Assembly: GCA_964304625.1 (NCBI GenBank)
Contig: OZ199839.1
Span: forward strand, 3,720,001 to 3,784,000
Source of the DNA: Kudoa neothunni
Lineage: Eukaryota > Cnidaria
Direction of reading: 5' to 3'
Length of the DNA stretch: 64,000 nt
Shown here in pieces: positions 1-11,144 of this stretch. How positions within the stretch are numbered: the first letter of the stretch is position 1; each line of letters starts with the position of its first letter. Below the pieces are notes generated by a model that saw only the letters and a list, made by a program, of their open reading frames with translations, did not search any database and was not told the DNA's origin. Position numbers and translations under genes: made by a program.

Positions 1-2
1 TA

Positions 3-425
3 TTTGCTGTTGTTTGGTTGGACAATTTTGACCATTTTGAATTTCTACGTATTGATCAGATGGTGGCTGGTCTCATGAGCAAGTCCGGTCTCCATCCTAA
101 AAATAACACATTAAGTTACGTTATTTTTTTGAGACACATGAAAAATGGTCTCATATGTATTCATACTTTCTACAAAAGTGAATTTCTATGGAAACCATAC
201 AATAACAGTTCTATCCCGTCTGGTCTGATTGTTCATCCGGACAATCTAACCACAATACTGTTCAACGGAATCAATTCGATAGGCATTCTTAAAGAATTGA
301 CACAAGATCATAATATTGACCCTTTCTCCAAAAGAAAACACTTCATTCAACAATTTCTCAATGAGCTTCAGCAACGTTCCACCAACAACCTGTCTGAATG
401 TGTTGACTGGCTTGATTTTCCATAA
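3..425 (+). CDS. RalGAP beta subunit-like, C-terminal exon (partial)
   Basis: An open frame enters from the left edge and ends with TAA at 425, giving about 140 residues. It has no start codon here, so it is the last exon or exons of a gene lying mostly outside the window. The spacing of several blocks (VVWLDNFDH near the start, VIFLRHMKNGLICIH in the middle, GLIVHPDN and a basic SKRKHFIQQFL stretch later) resembles what I remember of the C-terminal end of the RalGAP beta subunit (RALGAPB), the non-catalytic partner of RalGAP alpha in the complex that inactivates RalA/B. The match is by recall of the family, not by search, so the name is tentative. No mobile-element similarity was seen in this exon. 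Confidence 0.45.
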   Translation, partial: FAVVWLDNFDHFEFLRIDQMVAGLMSKSGLHPKNNTLSYVIFLRHMKNGLICIHTFYKSEFLWKPYNNSSIPSGLIVHPDNLTTILFNGINSIGILKELTQDHNIDPFSKRKHFIQQFLNELQQRSTNNLSECVDWLDFP

Positions 426-1300
426 TTTTTTGTTTAATTCCTAACTCAAATCTGTATTTTTATATTTTTTAATCCGAATTTTTTGTTCGTTCATGCAATT
501 TACTGAATGTTAACAAAATTGTGAGATATTCTATGAAAGCTGTCATATGATATCAAATGTCAAATATCTCATATATCATTCGAATTGATTTTTACTACCT
601 AAAAATTGCGATATTTTTTAGCACGGAATATTTTTTTTTAACAATAATAGATTTTATGTATACAATAAAGTCTTATTTATAATAATAATAATTTGTAATT
701 ATGTTTATAATAATAAATTAGAATATTAAATAGTTATTTCTATAATGGTAATATGTAATTATTTAATATTTTTTTCTTTCGATAATATTAGAATGTTTGT
801 GTTAGGGTTTTTTGGAGTTAGGTGGCGCGAAATTTTTTACTGAATACGTTTCAATGTCAATTTAATATGTGTACAGCGAATCGTTATTATGTAAATATAA
901 GAAATTTGAACTTAAAACTGTATAGATTCATAATCACACATTTACTGATAATCAACTTGAGATTATCATCACACCGTATATACTCGGGCATAAGCTTAAG
1001 GGGGATTTTGGATAATTTGTGTAGGTCTCGTCGTGAGAATAAAATTCATAGTTTATAAACTATAAATAAGTTAGTAGATCCAGCTTTAGCTAATGAAAAA
1101 AATAGAATTTATAGAATAAAACAACAAAATATTTGTTTCAATATCATATTACGGTAGTATTTCCCAAAGGATAAGTATCAAATGTGAATGCTTTTAGTCT
1201 TTTAAATTGGAAGAGACATTCTACCCAAGTAGACGTATTTTTTGTTCAGCAGTTATGTTGTGGCCGTAGATCTAGTCAACCTTCGCATCGATTAAAGTTT
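426..1300. other. AT-rich gene-free stretch
   Basis: Downstream of the RalGAP-like exon the sequence is AT-rich with poly-T and ATAAT-type runs. The open frame at 822-1058 has no ATG at its start, is in low-complexity sequence and resembles nothing I know. Nothing else is supportable here. Confidence 0.6.
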
Positions 1301-1309
1301 CTATTTTTT

Positions 1310-1640
1310 CATCTTCTCAAAGTATAACATACTCGCCCCCATCTATTGAATTTGATATGTCGTATTTTTTTAATGATCTTTGGATAATTTCAGAACTTAC
1401 TTAATTCATTTAATACGATGTTCGTTTACTTTGCATTTGAATGGAAAATTCAACGGAACATCCAATTGTTGTAAGATTGCAGTCATACCTTTAGGTCTGA
1501 CTGCAATATCTGTTTTCTAGTTATTTTTGATACGCTACCTGGCATCATCAACAATGTGCGGTTGAAGCATGCCCCGAACTAACCGTTAACAGGCTTGATT
1601 TCCAATGCAAATGACCGCTAGGTCAATGATACAATGCCTT
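1310..1640 (-). mobile_element. pogo/Tigger transposase relic
   Basis: On the minus strand near 1600-1410 a broken frame reads through blocks typical of the DDE domain of pogo/Tigger (CENP-B-like) transposases: GMLQPHIVDDA, then DIAVRPKGMTAILQQLDVP and LNFPFK. The second block aligns with the GGLTSILHPLDVSLNKPFK block of the separate relic at about 13240-13290. Several stop codons interrupt it, and neither the DNA-binding half nor terminal repeats were found, so this is an old fragment. It is a plain DNA transposon remnant, not a host gene. Confidence 0.6.
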
Positions 1641-1831
1641 CTCCATTCATATAATAAGTATTTTTGCATCCATTTATTTTTTAGATGAATATGAATGTTA
1701 ATATTAGGTGGAAATTTCTCCGTATGGGTGTTTGGCGTTTAAAAATAAGCATTGAGGATAGTTTAATTCCATCAACCATACTCGTGAAAACAACGGTAAA
1801 ATTTGTCTTTTCGTGACTGGTTGTTCTAACA

Positions 1832-3236
1832 CAGCGTTTCCCTTTTATTTTTTTCCCCGCACTCCTAAACGATTATCAAGTTCACTCTCGCACCCCTATG
1901 TTAATATTTATAAAAATATTAATGGTAGATTTGTGTTTCCTTTTTTTTTACTTTAAGTTTATATTTCAAATAATGCATTTTAATTTTTTAGTTTTTAAAG
2001 AAATATATTAAAATAATTTTCGTGAGTTTAGTCGATTAATCGCTACTACTTTACGAATAAAATTAAAAAAAGCACTCCTATGATAATCATACATTTTAAA
2101 AAAAAAGAGCCAAAACTTATAGCAATTTTATTTTATATAACATTATTAACACAAACTTTATTTATTTTATAAAACAATTAATAAAATATCGCGTATAAAC
2201 AGATATCTAATTAATATATATATTAAGTTTGATATCAAATTCAGTCACTTTAATAAGCATATAAGAGACCAAGATTCGAAAAAATGATAACACATTTAAA
2301 AATTATTGAGTTTAATTTTGATTTATCGGCTTTCCCTCTCTTGGCGTTCTTCCACTAATAATTCAAATCGCGGTACTACGTTTGTCAATGCGATGCGTAA
2401 ATCATTTTTCGGATTCAGTAAATTTCTATATTTATTTTTTAAATACAACAAAGGTGAAAATCCTGACTCGCACAACCAGGTCGTTGCGAATGGGATAAGA
2501 ATTTTCAATGCTCTTTTTGCAAGGGACGGGTAACTGCATTGGACATTGCATCAAAAGTTCTCAAGTGAATTTTCATTGTACCTCAACTTCATTGTGTAGT
2601 TTTCTTGAAAATCTATTAATTACTCTGTATCATTATCATCATTATTCATATTATTAACATTAAATGAAAATGGATCAACAATCCAAATATCAGAATCTTG
2701 TAAATGGTCGGGAGAATAATAACCATCAAAGGATAATCTCAATTTATTTATGTGATACATGGTATTATTCATGATATGTTGCCTACAATGGTAACTCTTA
2801 TGAAGCCATACCTAGTATAATCCTCATTCCATTTTCTAACCTTTTGGAAGCAACCATGATGATGCGTGGGGCGATGTTAATTCGCTCTTAAATACACAGC
2901 ATTAAGTTAAAATCTGTTAACGTCTTCATATTCCAAGATACAAGTAGACAGTATTTTATTAATAATTAATAAGTTTTTGGTGAATAAGTAACAATTTTGG
3001 AATTATAAATTTATATTATTTTGAAAGATAGGATGATTTTAATGGAAAATGCACTATATAAAATCTGTTATTATTAGATTATTTCATCAACAAAATATCC
3101 CATTATATGATATTTAATTAAATACGGTAGCTTCAAACTGAATTTCTGAACTCAAATTTTTCTTTCATTCATATAGTCACGCTTAAATTCTTAATTCATC
3201 ATAGGGTGCTCCCGCACCCCCTATAGGGAAACCCTG
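1832..3236 (-). mobile_element. internally deleted hAT element (ZBED5-like transposase relic)
   Basis: The outer ends read CAGCGTTTCCC (1832) and, reversed, CAGGGTTTCCC (3236), typical of hAT terminal repeats. On the minus strand, 2850-2810 carries an N-terminal block WNEDYTRYGF, and 2540-2323 carries a C-terminal hAT dimerisation block: SLAKRALKILIPFATTWLCESG, then NKYRNLLNPKNDLR, then NVVPRFELLVEE. In ZBED5/SCAND3-type hAT transposases these blocks are about 500 residues apart, so most of the catalytic core is deleted. A clean 8-bp target duplication was not found; a younger hAT element starts 8 bp beyond the right end, which may have disturbed it. Confidence 0.6.
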
Positions 3237-3244
3237 CCTTAGAG

Positions 3245-3875
3245 CAAAGGTTCTCAACCGGGGGTAAAATTTAAATGGCACGGGGTAAATTAAGTACTAT
3301 CAAAATTAGGTAGGGGTAATTTTTGCATTATGGGGTTATGACTTACTTCAGGATTTCTAAGGAATTATGTTATTCAGGGCTATTAGACTCAATAAGAATT
3401 AGGCAGAAATTCATAAAATGTTGTTAGGAACAATTATTTTAAATTATTTACAAAACTATTATTAGTCTCTTTCTTTTATGTCTCGTTTATCTTTTAGTGG
3501 TGTAACCTAATAATAATACTTAAAATCACTATTTTCATGGTAAATAATATCCAAATATTATTAGTTTTGCCTAGTTATAATTATTTTTAGCCCATAAGAG
3601 CAAAGTAATGGACAAGAAATAATTTAATTTGGCAAATTTAATTTTTAAATTTGTGTAAAGCTTGTGAACAAGAGATGATGGGATTAAAAATTGTCATTAT
3701 GCATGCTTACGTGCCATTTAAGACCAGAATTTACCCCTCAAATAGTCTTTGCTGTGGCTAAGCCGGTATAAAAACTTAAAATAAATATGAATTTGACTTC
3801 CAAGTTAAGGGGGGTAAATTTTGATTTTTCACCAGGCCGGTGAGTATATTTGAAAAAAACGGTTGAGAACCCCTG
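3245..3875. mobile_element. Non-autonomous hAT element (Charlie-like ends)
   Basis: A 631-bp element without coding capacity. Its left end reads CAAAGGTTCTCAACCGGGG and its right end, reversed, CAGGGGTTCTCAACCG, the terminal form of Charlie-type hAT elements. It is flanked by 8-bp near-identical direct repeats, ccttagag at 3237-3244 and ctttagag at 3876-3883, as expected of hAT insertion. Inner inverted similarity (GGGGTAAATT-type motifs near both ends) supports a short deletion derivative moved by another element's transposase. Confidence 0.75.
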
Positions 3876-3959
3876 CTTTAGAGGGTTAAATGAAGTGATT
3901 TCTTCTATATTAACCCGACCTTCAGTTTGATTTCTCTAGGGATTTACTTCCAATCGAAG

Positions 3960-5215
3960 GAATAATGCCTCCTGATCCACAATTATTAACAAGAATGATT
4001 TTTGAAAACAGTTTTTGACTGCTTCTTCACTCACTAATTTCCACATTTCTTTCATCGTGTACATATCTTAAAGTAAATCTGGAGGATCATCATTTAAATT
4101 GTTATCAAAAATACTAATGGAATTAACGGTAACTTTATTTATCAAATCATTCGCCAGATAATTTTTGTAAATGTATTAACAACCGTAAATAATTCCTCGA
4201 TCAGATTGTTGCAATACGCTGGTTGTCCCTTGTGGGAGAAAACAAAGTTGAATATTTGAAAAATTTGGCATGGGATGAGCTGGGAAATTGTTACCAAATC
4301 ATCTGATTCTTCTCTTACATCGAGAAGTTTCAGCTTTTGTACCATTAGATATTTTGAAAAAATAAAGTCTTCTAGCAAAAATATAATAGGAAGGTGGAAG
4401 GTCTTTTATTTTACAGAATAAATAAAACGTTTTTCATGATTGCGAATTAATAATAAGAGTCTTTTCTGGCATCGAGTAGATCGCAACAATTGTTACTTTC
4501 TCTCTGGATTTTTAGAACCGCGCAAGTTTTCCTCCATTTCAAATGCATAACCATACATTAAATTTCACATAGAGGAGTAAAATTAAATGATAATTTACCT
4601 TTTTTGCTGGTGAAATAGTCCAGATTCATCCAAATAAAAGGTATATTTTGGATCATAATTTCCGATCAACTTTAACAGTTGATCTTTCCAAGAGGAAACT
4701 ATTTCAGGAACAACAACCTTTGATCCACATATAAATTTGTTATTTTCAACCAATTTTGAAGAAAATGCTTAAAACTAGCCTCTGCCAACCTTAGCAATTG
4801 TGTTACAACTTCAAATGAATACTCGTAGACTTTTTTATCTATATCTTGCTGAGAGAGTTCGATATTTCGTGATCTCATCAGCTCAATCCACTCATTAATC
4901 TAAGAATATAAAATGTTGAAATTATCTTTTCTTACGGTTTCCCGTTTGTGTCCTAGGCGCCCAGTGGTACAATCTTTCAGAATACTGTTCTTTTTTTAAT
5001 GATATACCGTTTAAGGAAGATTTCGATTTGAGATTAAATTTCTCAAAGGTTTTAACTTTTGAGTCACTGAATACTTTTATATCATCAGAATATTTTATTA
5101 CTTTAACTTTATCATCTAACAATCGATAATTTCTCAGATTTCTTAACTGCGTATTAAACATATCGCTGGGTTTAATTGGGGGATTTTTAATGCGCAGTAC
5201 GCATGCAGTCAAATT
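3960..5215 (-). mobile_element. pogo-like transposase relic
   Basis: Minus-strand fragments run in transposase order. The helix-turn-helix part lies near 5080-5000 (FNLKSKSSLNGISLKKE, like the HFGLSSISTLNGILLKKE block of the 34-kb pogo element). A central part near 4890-4610 includes WIELMRSRNIELS, SSWKDQLLKLIGNYDPK and YLDESGLFHQQ, the last holding the first catalytic aspartate. A C-terminal part near 4070-3990 reads YTMKEMWKLVSEEAVKNCF. The fragments lie in different frames with several stops, and the DDE middle is mostly missing. No terminal repeats were identified. Confidence 0.6.
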
Positions 5216-5220
5216 TTCTC

Positions 5221-7464
5221 TGACTCTGGGTCATATTTTCAAAAATGATTTCACCTGATTAAATATTTTTAAGTGCTTATTACAATAAATAACAACATTG
5301 TGTATTATTATTAGAAAATATTGCCATAATATCATAGAGTGCATAGTACCCCTGCTACGCAATAACCCTGCACTACTGTATTTTCTCCTTGTTCAGGGGT
5401 GGTAATGTAAATTATAGTACTGTACGGGCCGGATTTTTATAAAAATAATTTTGGTCATAGGGCTAAAAAATTATTATTTTAAAGGAATTAAATATTGAAA
5501 TTAACTGAATTGCATTTTAAACAAAATTTAATAAAAAATATATATTTGATTTATTGAATACCGCACAGATGTCAGATATGATGGAAAATAAGGTAAACAG
5601 CTTTGTTACAGTATATGCAAATAAATACAGTTCATTCAAATCTTTATTATAAAAAAGGCACCCGTTATTAAATTTTCGCTTTCCAGAACCAGTTGTGGTT
5701 AAAGTTAAACGTCTTGTGAATGATTTACATGTTTAATCAGTTTACCAATTCTTTATAAATATAATTGAACGAGATAAAAAATATTTCGAACCTGTTTTTT
5801 CGTAAAAAAATTATAAATTTGGATTAATTATATTTTGAAGATTTTTTTGTATAAATTATTTAATTAGGAAGTTCGTGTTGACATAATTTCCAAGTGTAAA
5901 GGAGGGCTAATCTGTTTATTATAAGCCTCATTCCAAAAATATAAATAACAAGGTTTCTTTTTACGAATTTTTTGATTATCTATCTTACATAGCTTATTTT
6001 ACGTCGCATATTTCTGTAAATTCATATGCTTCATTCCTTCAAAAAGTCTAAATATTTTTGGCTAAATACGGTAATTATTCGCGTTTCTAATTGTAAATTT
6101 AACGCAACCATATATTAAATTTGGTTGTAAAAACATACGGAAATTATATATTTACGGAGGAATTAATATTAGTCTTACTTTAAAATATTTTGGAAAGGAA
6201 CTGGAACCCTAATCTATCAAAAATAGAAAATTTCTATAGTAAACTTGCTATTTCTCCCCTATTACCGAGTAAAACATCATGGCATGATCAGACCCGCAGG
6301 CCATACTTTGCTTATCCCCGTTCTCGATCCTTCTAGAAAATCTTAGAAGGGTCAGAAACGTTAGAAAGTTTTTATACAAAAGATGATATTTAAATTTATG
6401 TATTATGTCTAATCGTTAATGCATTAAAATAATTATTTATTTTGGGGTCAAAAATGCCCCCAAACTCATTTAAAGATGAATTTAAGTCAAAACATGAATA
6501 AAAACACAATCGGTTCAAATATTAATAACAATATTTTTTCATAGAAATGGCACATATATAAGTGAATTTTCAACAATAAATTAGACGTTTTCATTCTGAT
6601 CAATATAAGTGTTAATATATTTGACTTACTAAGTACACTATCGAAGTTCTATTAATTTTTTGAATACAACAATAATATTAAAATTTTCTAAGTTAATGAT
6701 GAATTGGCTGCATGTTATAAGCAGGTAGATTAAAGGATTAAATACTAAAATTGTCTCTTCAAATTTCGTTAAAGCACCCCCTAGATTTAACTTTGAGCAA
6801 TAAAATTTATTGTATACATTGAAATTTTATCTAATTATATAAAGTATTTTTGTTTATATTAAGGGGTTAAATAGCCACTTTGAGGAAAGAATGTATAAAA
6901 ATATGTCAGATAAAGAATATTAATTTGACTATTAAAAATCAATCATCGCGTGTTATCATCTAGCTATACAATGTTTTCTATTTTTAGATCTCCCTAAAAT
7001 AATCTTGACGTTAACCGTGCTTATCACAACCTTGAAATTATGATATTTAATTCTTTCTCTGAATTAATAGAATGGATTAATGTATTTTTTTATTTTTTAA
7101 AACATGTTCTTCTATGATAAAATATTCCAAATCTCGTGAGAAGCTGGGAAATTCGCACTAATTACAATACAAAAGAAAATATCTTTATTAAGTTCAAGAT
7201 ATTCAGAGTTTATGCTGATATATTTTTATTACTCAAAAAGAGAACTAAATAATTTTCTGTTTAAATAGCACATGAGAATAAAAAGAGTTTGTTAATAAAA
7301 ATTTATTTATGTTGAAAACGTTTCAAATTTTTAAACGCAAACAGGTGAGTTATATCGCTCTTTTCGGCCGGTAAGCTGAGATCGATGTTGTATGGATAGT
7401 TGTCTCTAAAGTATGTGTAATTAAAGCCAAGATTGATTGTGAAAATGTTTGAATTTAGACAAAA
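5221..7464. other. Gene-free intergenic stretch
   Basis: About 2.2 kb of AT-rich DNA with no frame that resembles a protein and no clear repeat. A CAGGGGTGG-like motif near 5392 could be a lone hAT end, but no partner was found. Confidence 0.5.
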
Positions 7465-7860
7465 TTACATATCTATTATAGAGTTTTCTTCTACTGCATT
7501 TATATTTTCATTGTCTTTATTTGAGACCATTGGATTTTTTTTGAAAAAGACAGATATTAAATTTTTATAGCTTTCTAAAGTCATGTTCTACAAATGTGCT
7601 ATTTTTATGAGCTGCTACACAATAACCATATAATACATAGTCATATATAAATTCTTGTTCTATGGCTACTTTTGGGGATGAATCAGTCGCCACTTCAACG
7701 GGTTGGTCGTCGTTTTTAGTTGTCGTTTGAGTACTATCAGCCCAATCTCCGAAATCATCAGATCCATCTAAATCGCGTATAATTTGTGTTGATTTACATT
7801 TATTAATTCCTCTCAATTAACATTAACGGAGGAAAAGGTCAATAGTTTATTACCTGACAT
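7465..7860 (-). CDS. Small unrecognised protein, three exons
   Basis: The gene is read from homology-independent evidence: the ATG at 7858-7860 opens a seven-base coding stretch, a 44-nt GT..AG intron (7810-7853) restores the frame, and a second 49-nt intron (7588-7636) bypasses the stop and leads to a C-terminal exon ending with TAA at 7465. Both intron sizes match those of confirmed genes in this window. The predicted product is about 100 residues, acidic near the N-terminus (DLDGSDDFGDWADS) and likely soluble, with no signal peptide or membrane segment. I do not recognise the family. It is head to head with DYNC1I, 246 bp between start codons. If the second intron is not used, a continuous frame would end at 7565 instead. 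Confidence 0.5.
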
Positions 7861-8106
7861 CACCTAGGATTTTAAGAAATTAGATGCCCGATTCGAACCG
7901 AAAATAATTACCATCTAAATTTTTCAACTACTTGTTGCAATTAATCAAATTATTTAATTTAAGAAATACAGAAAATATTAATACTTTTCTTTATTTCCAG
8001 TAAACTGTTTTTATGATTTGTTTATTTAGAGTATTTAAGATCGTTTGAAATCGTAATATTTTTGTGAAAACACAGTTCCTGCTCGATCAACGACTGGTGG
8101 TTGGTC

Positions 8107-10621
8107 ATGGATGAAGAATTCACCAATATATTTGATAAAAGAAAAAATGAAATAGAAAAAAAGAAAAGGAAGCTAGAAGAATTAAAAAAACGTCAAGCGC
8201 TCAAACCGAATGTATTTGTTGTATATTATTTGGGAGTTTTATGTCTTTTGCGTCACCTAGAAATACCATCACCTGAAATCTGTTGAAGATGATACATTAA
8301 AGGTCAAAGAACAAAATACTGATCATTCAGACATTGATGTTGAGAATATTTTGGCTGTTTTAGGAATTTCTACATCAGAAAGTAATAATGTCTCGTTGTA
8401 TTTGTTAAAATTTCGTCCAGAATTTGTTGAGTTGATTGATGAAGAAACTTTGTTAGATAAATTTAAAAATAATTTAATGTATGTTTGCGAAAGTGATAGA
8501 TATGATTAAATTTGTTGTCGGTTTAGTAAAAAATCACTCAAAAATCTCACTCTAGTTGATTGCCCTATGATTGATATTCCTAAAAAAGTATTTTTGATTG
8601 GCTGTGGCATTAGATCATATTACGTAGGAAATTATCTACTATTCGAAAAATACTCAAACAACAGATGTTCCAAATGAAGAAACCAATAAACCAAATAACC
8701 CTGCCAACCTCTTGGAACCTGCTGATTATAGTACATCTACTTTAGTTGATTCACATCTTCCAACAAAGTCGGTATCAAATGTATCGCTTGAAAATTACTA
8801 CGAACAAAATCTCGACGATGAAAGTATTTTTTATGATTTTTTTTAGTTAACTTTTATCTTTTATTGTGGATCTTTGACTGAATTTTTATTGGCGACATTA
8901 ATCAATCTGTTAGATAGCAATCAATCTAGTAACGACATCTTTGAAATGAATGAAGAAAAAATTGACACCACGCTCAAATCTAAATTGTTCGTTGAATTCT
9001 TTAATCGCGCCTGCAATATTATAGAACGAACTCAAGGCAATCAAACTGATGTTTGTTTTGATTACACTAGAGAAATTGTATCGAACAAGGAGTATTATAA
9101 TAATAGGTTGAAGGCGGTGTTTAATATTTGTGCGTAGAAAAAAACTTTATGATTTGGAATTGCATAGAAGTCTGTTCAATGATTTGAGTTGTAAAAATAA
9201 GACAATTTCTTGCTTGGAATGGTCAAACTATGTAATTGTTAAAATAATTGGTTTTTAAGCACGGATCATAACATTGAATTGTTTTGAGTTTGAGATTTTA
9301 GTTTTTATTTCAACTCTAAAATATTACATCATTTTCATAGTATCCTGAGTTGATATTGGCTTCGTACATTGACAGTAATGTTGATTTTGGTCATTCTAAT
9401 TCGTCCAGCCAAAACCCTGATGGATGCGTGCTTGTCTGGAACAGCCGATTTGCTTCCGATCAAAGCAAACAAGAATACACATTTCATTTCCAAAGTCCTG
9501 TCACTTCTGCTTGTTTTTCGCCATTCCACCCCAATATTATTCTTGGAGGAACCTATTCGGGGAGAATTTTACTTTGGGATAATAGAACAGGCAAAATGAT
9601 GCCAGTTCAACGTTCCAATGTTTCCACAACTTGTCATACTGTATGCTGGCTGACGCAGAGTAACTTTTGATGTTGTTTTTAGTTCCCGGTCTTCTGTACT
9701 CAAATCGTCGGCACTGCCAACGCTCATAATTTGGTTTCTGTATCATCCGATGGACGTCTATGTACTTGGTCGTTGGATATGCTCACCCAACCTACTGTAT
9801 TTATTAGATAGTTGACCGTTGGAATTGCTTACTCGTTTATTAGGAAACTATCGACCTTGCTCATAAAAAAGCCAGATCCATATCTGCCACTAGCATGTCC
9901 TTTGTTTCTGGAAATGTTAACAATTGTATGATTGGAAGTGAAGAGGGCACTATCTACAATGTACAACGGTTGGGCAACAAAACTGGCATAGTCAATATTG
10001 TGGATGCCCATTTCGGCCCTGTTACAAACGTTCACTGTCATCCTGGTGATCCGTCAAACCCGGTATTTGTATTTTGTTAACTTGTTTTTACCGATTCTTA
10101 ACTAGGAACTTTCCAAATTGTATCTTTGTGCTTCGATGGATTGGACTGTCAAACTAATGCATTCTAAAGTAAACCGAAATATTTTGCTTGTCGGTTGTAG
10201 TTATGCAATCTAGTCTAATCGACCACTGCTCACATTCGAAGATTACTCAGATTACATTTGTGATGTAAAATGGTCGCCTACTAAATCCTCAGTTTTTGCA
10301 TGTGTGGATACACGAGGGACGCTAGATATCTGGGATATCAACAAGTCGTTTGATTCGCCTGTTAGCTCCATCAATTGCCCCAATGAAACGCCACTTACCA
10401 AAGTTTGTTGGTCCTCCAACGGCAGCTATATTGCTGTTGGTGGAGAAAACGGTCGAATCGAAATCTACAACGCAACCCGAATAAACCAAGACCCCAGCAG
10501 TAATTCCAAACAGTTTTTATCCATTTTGGAAAATCTAAAGGAAAAGTCTCTTTCCAATACAGTCACTACTTCGAGCAAGATATCCAATCGTAGAATACCA
10601 AGTTCGCTATCGGATTATTAG
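8107..10621 (+). CDS. DYNC1I: Cytoplasmic dynein 1 intermediate chain
   Basis: Non-catalytic subunit that links the dynein heavy chain to dynactin, light chains and cargo. Exons inferred by homology: 8107-8211, 8261-8478, 8527-8587, 8628-8823, 8914-9091, 9138-9231, 9341-9640, 9683-9796, 9844-10062, 10106-10168 and 10214-10621, about 651 residues (human DYNC1I1 is about 645). The N-terminus is a charged coiled coil ([19 protein letters not shown]) that in the family binds p150Glued. Exon 3-4 contains a VDFPPREIVTYTKETQTP-like block, here [17 protein letters not shown]. The C-terminal half is a WD40 propeller: ECLEW at its start, [49 protein letters not shown] and WDINK. Most introns are 40-49 nt; two are 90-109 nt. 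The exon 4/5 junction is the least certain. The reading frame looks intact. Confidence 0.9.
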
Positions 10622-10861
10622 CTCGTCGAATTTTTATTAATACTTTATACGGGCTTTAAGTGAATTTTTTATAGTTTGAATTCGTTCTCTTGCTGTCTCT
10701 GTTTGTTTTTAACACCTACTACTACGGCTTCCTCCCCTTCGAATTACAGTAAACTCTCGATATTGCGTAACCTTTTGGGGCCAAGGAAAAATTACACAAT
10801 AACTAGACCTAGACACTCACAGACGCAAATATACAAATAATTATTTTTTAAGAAATATTTG
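10622..10861. other. Dynein 3' flank
   Basis: AT-rich 3' flank with no recognisable gene. A segment at about 10745-10800 (CAGTAAACTCTCGATATTGC and following) looks like the outer end of a pogo/Tigger-type element, but no partner end was found. Confidence 0.35.
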
Positions 10862-11142
10862 TTAACCCTCTAACGATCTCAAAAAGAGGGCTATTGTGGA
10901 GTATGTGGCTTCCCCATTTTTAGCGTTTTTAAGACTTTTTTCGTCGAAAGCGACTCTAAAAAATCTTTTATGCTCTTCTCGTTTGGAGCGTATCAAAATT
11001 TTTCCCTAAAATTATAAAAATAAATTTTTCTTCCAATTGCATATATGATGGTGAAATCAATAACATAATCCTCATGTTAAACACTGGTTTCTATATTTCA
11101 CTATGAAGGAATATGAATGTGAATACGAATCATGCATAGAAT
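10862..11142 (+). repeat. Interspersed repeat R1, copy 1 (left part)
   Basis: This segment matches, in inverted orientation, 15845-16075, and more weakly 63655-63800. Shared blocks include GGCTATTGTGGAG, the CCATTTTTAGCG core with TTTTCGTCGAAA-like sequence behind it, ATCCTCATGTTAA and TTTCACTATGAAGGA. No coding capacity was found. The 2.69-kb pogo/Tigger relic is inserted at its right part; after the relic (13835 on) the sequence TTTATTTT..ATATTAT resembles the continuation of copy 2, so the repeat was whole before that insertion. Confidence 0.65.
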
Positions 11143-11144
11143 TA

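Noticed and set aside
822-1058. Plus-strand open frame of 78 codons
   Set aside because: Starts at GTG, AT-rich composition, no recognisable motif and no splice partners.
1832-3244. Matching the 8 bp left of 1832 (ttctaaca) to those right of 3236 (ccttagag) as a hAT target duplication
   Set aside because: They do not match; the bases after 3236 belong to the duplication of the neighbouring 3245-3875 element.
7880-7910. GGTTCGAATC B-box-like sequence on the minus strand
   Set aside because: No A box at the right spacing and no cloverleaf or SINE tail nearby; most likely chance.
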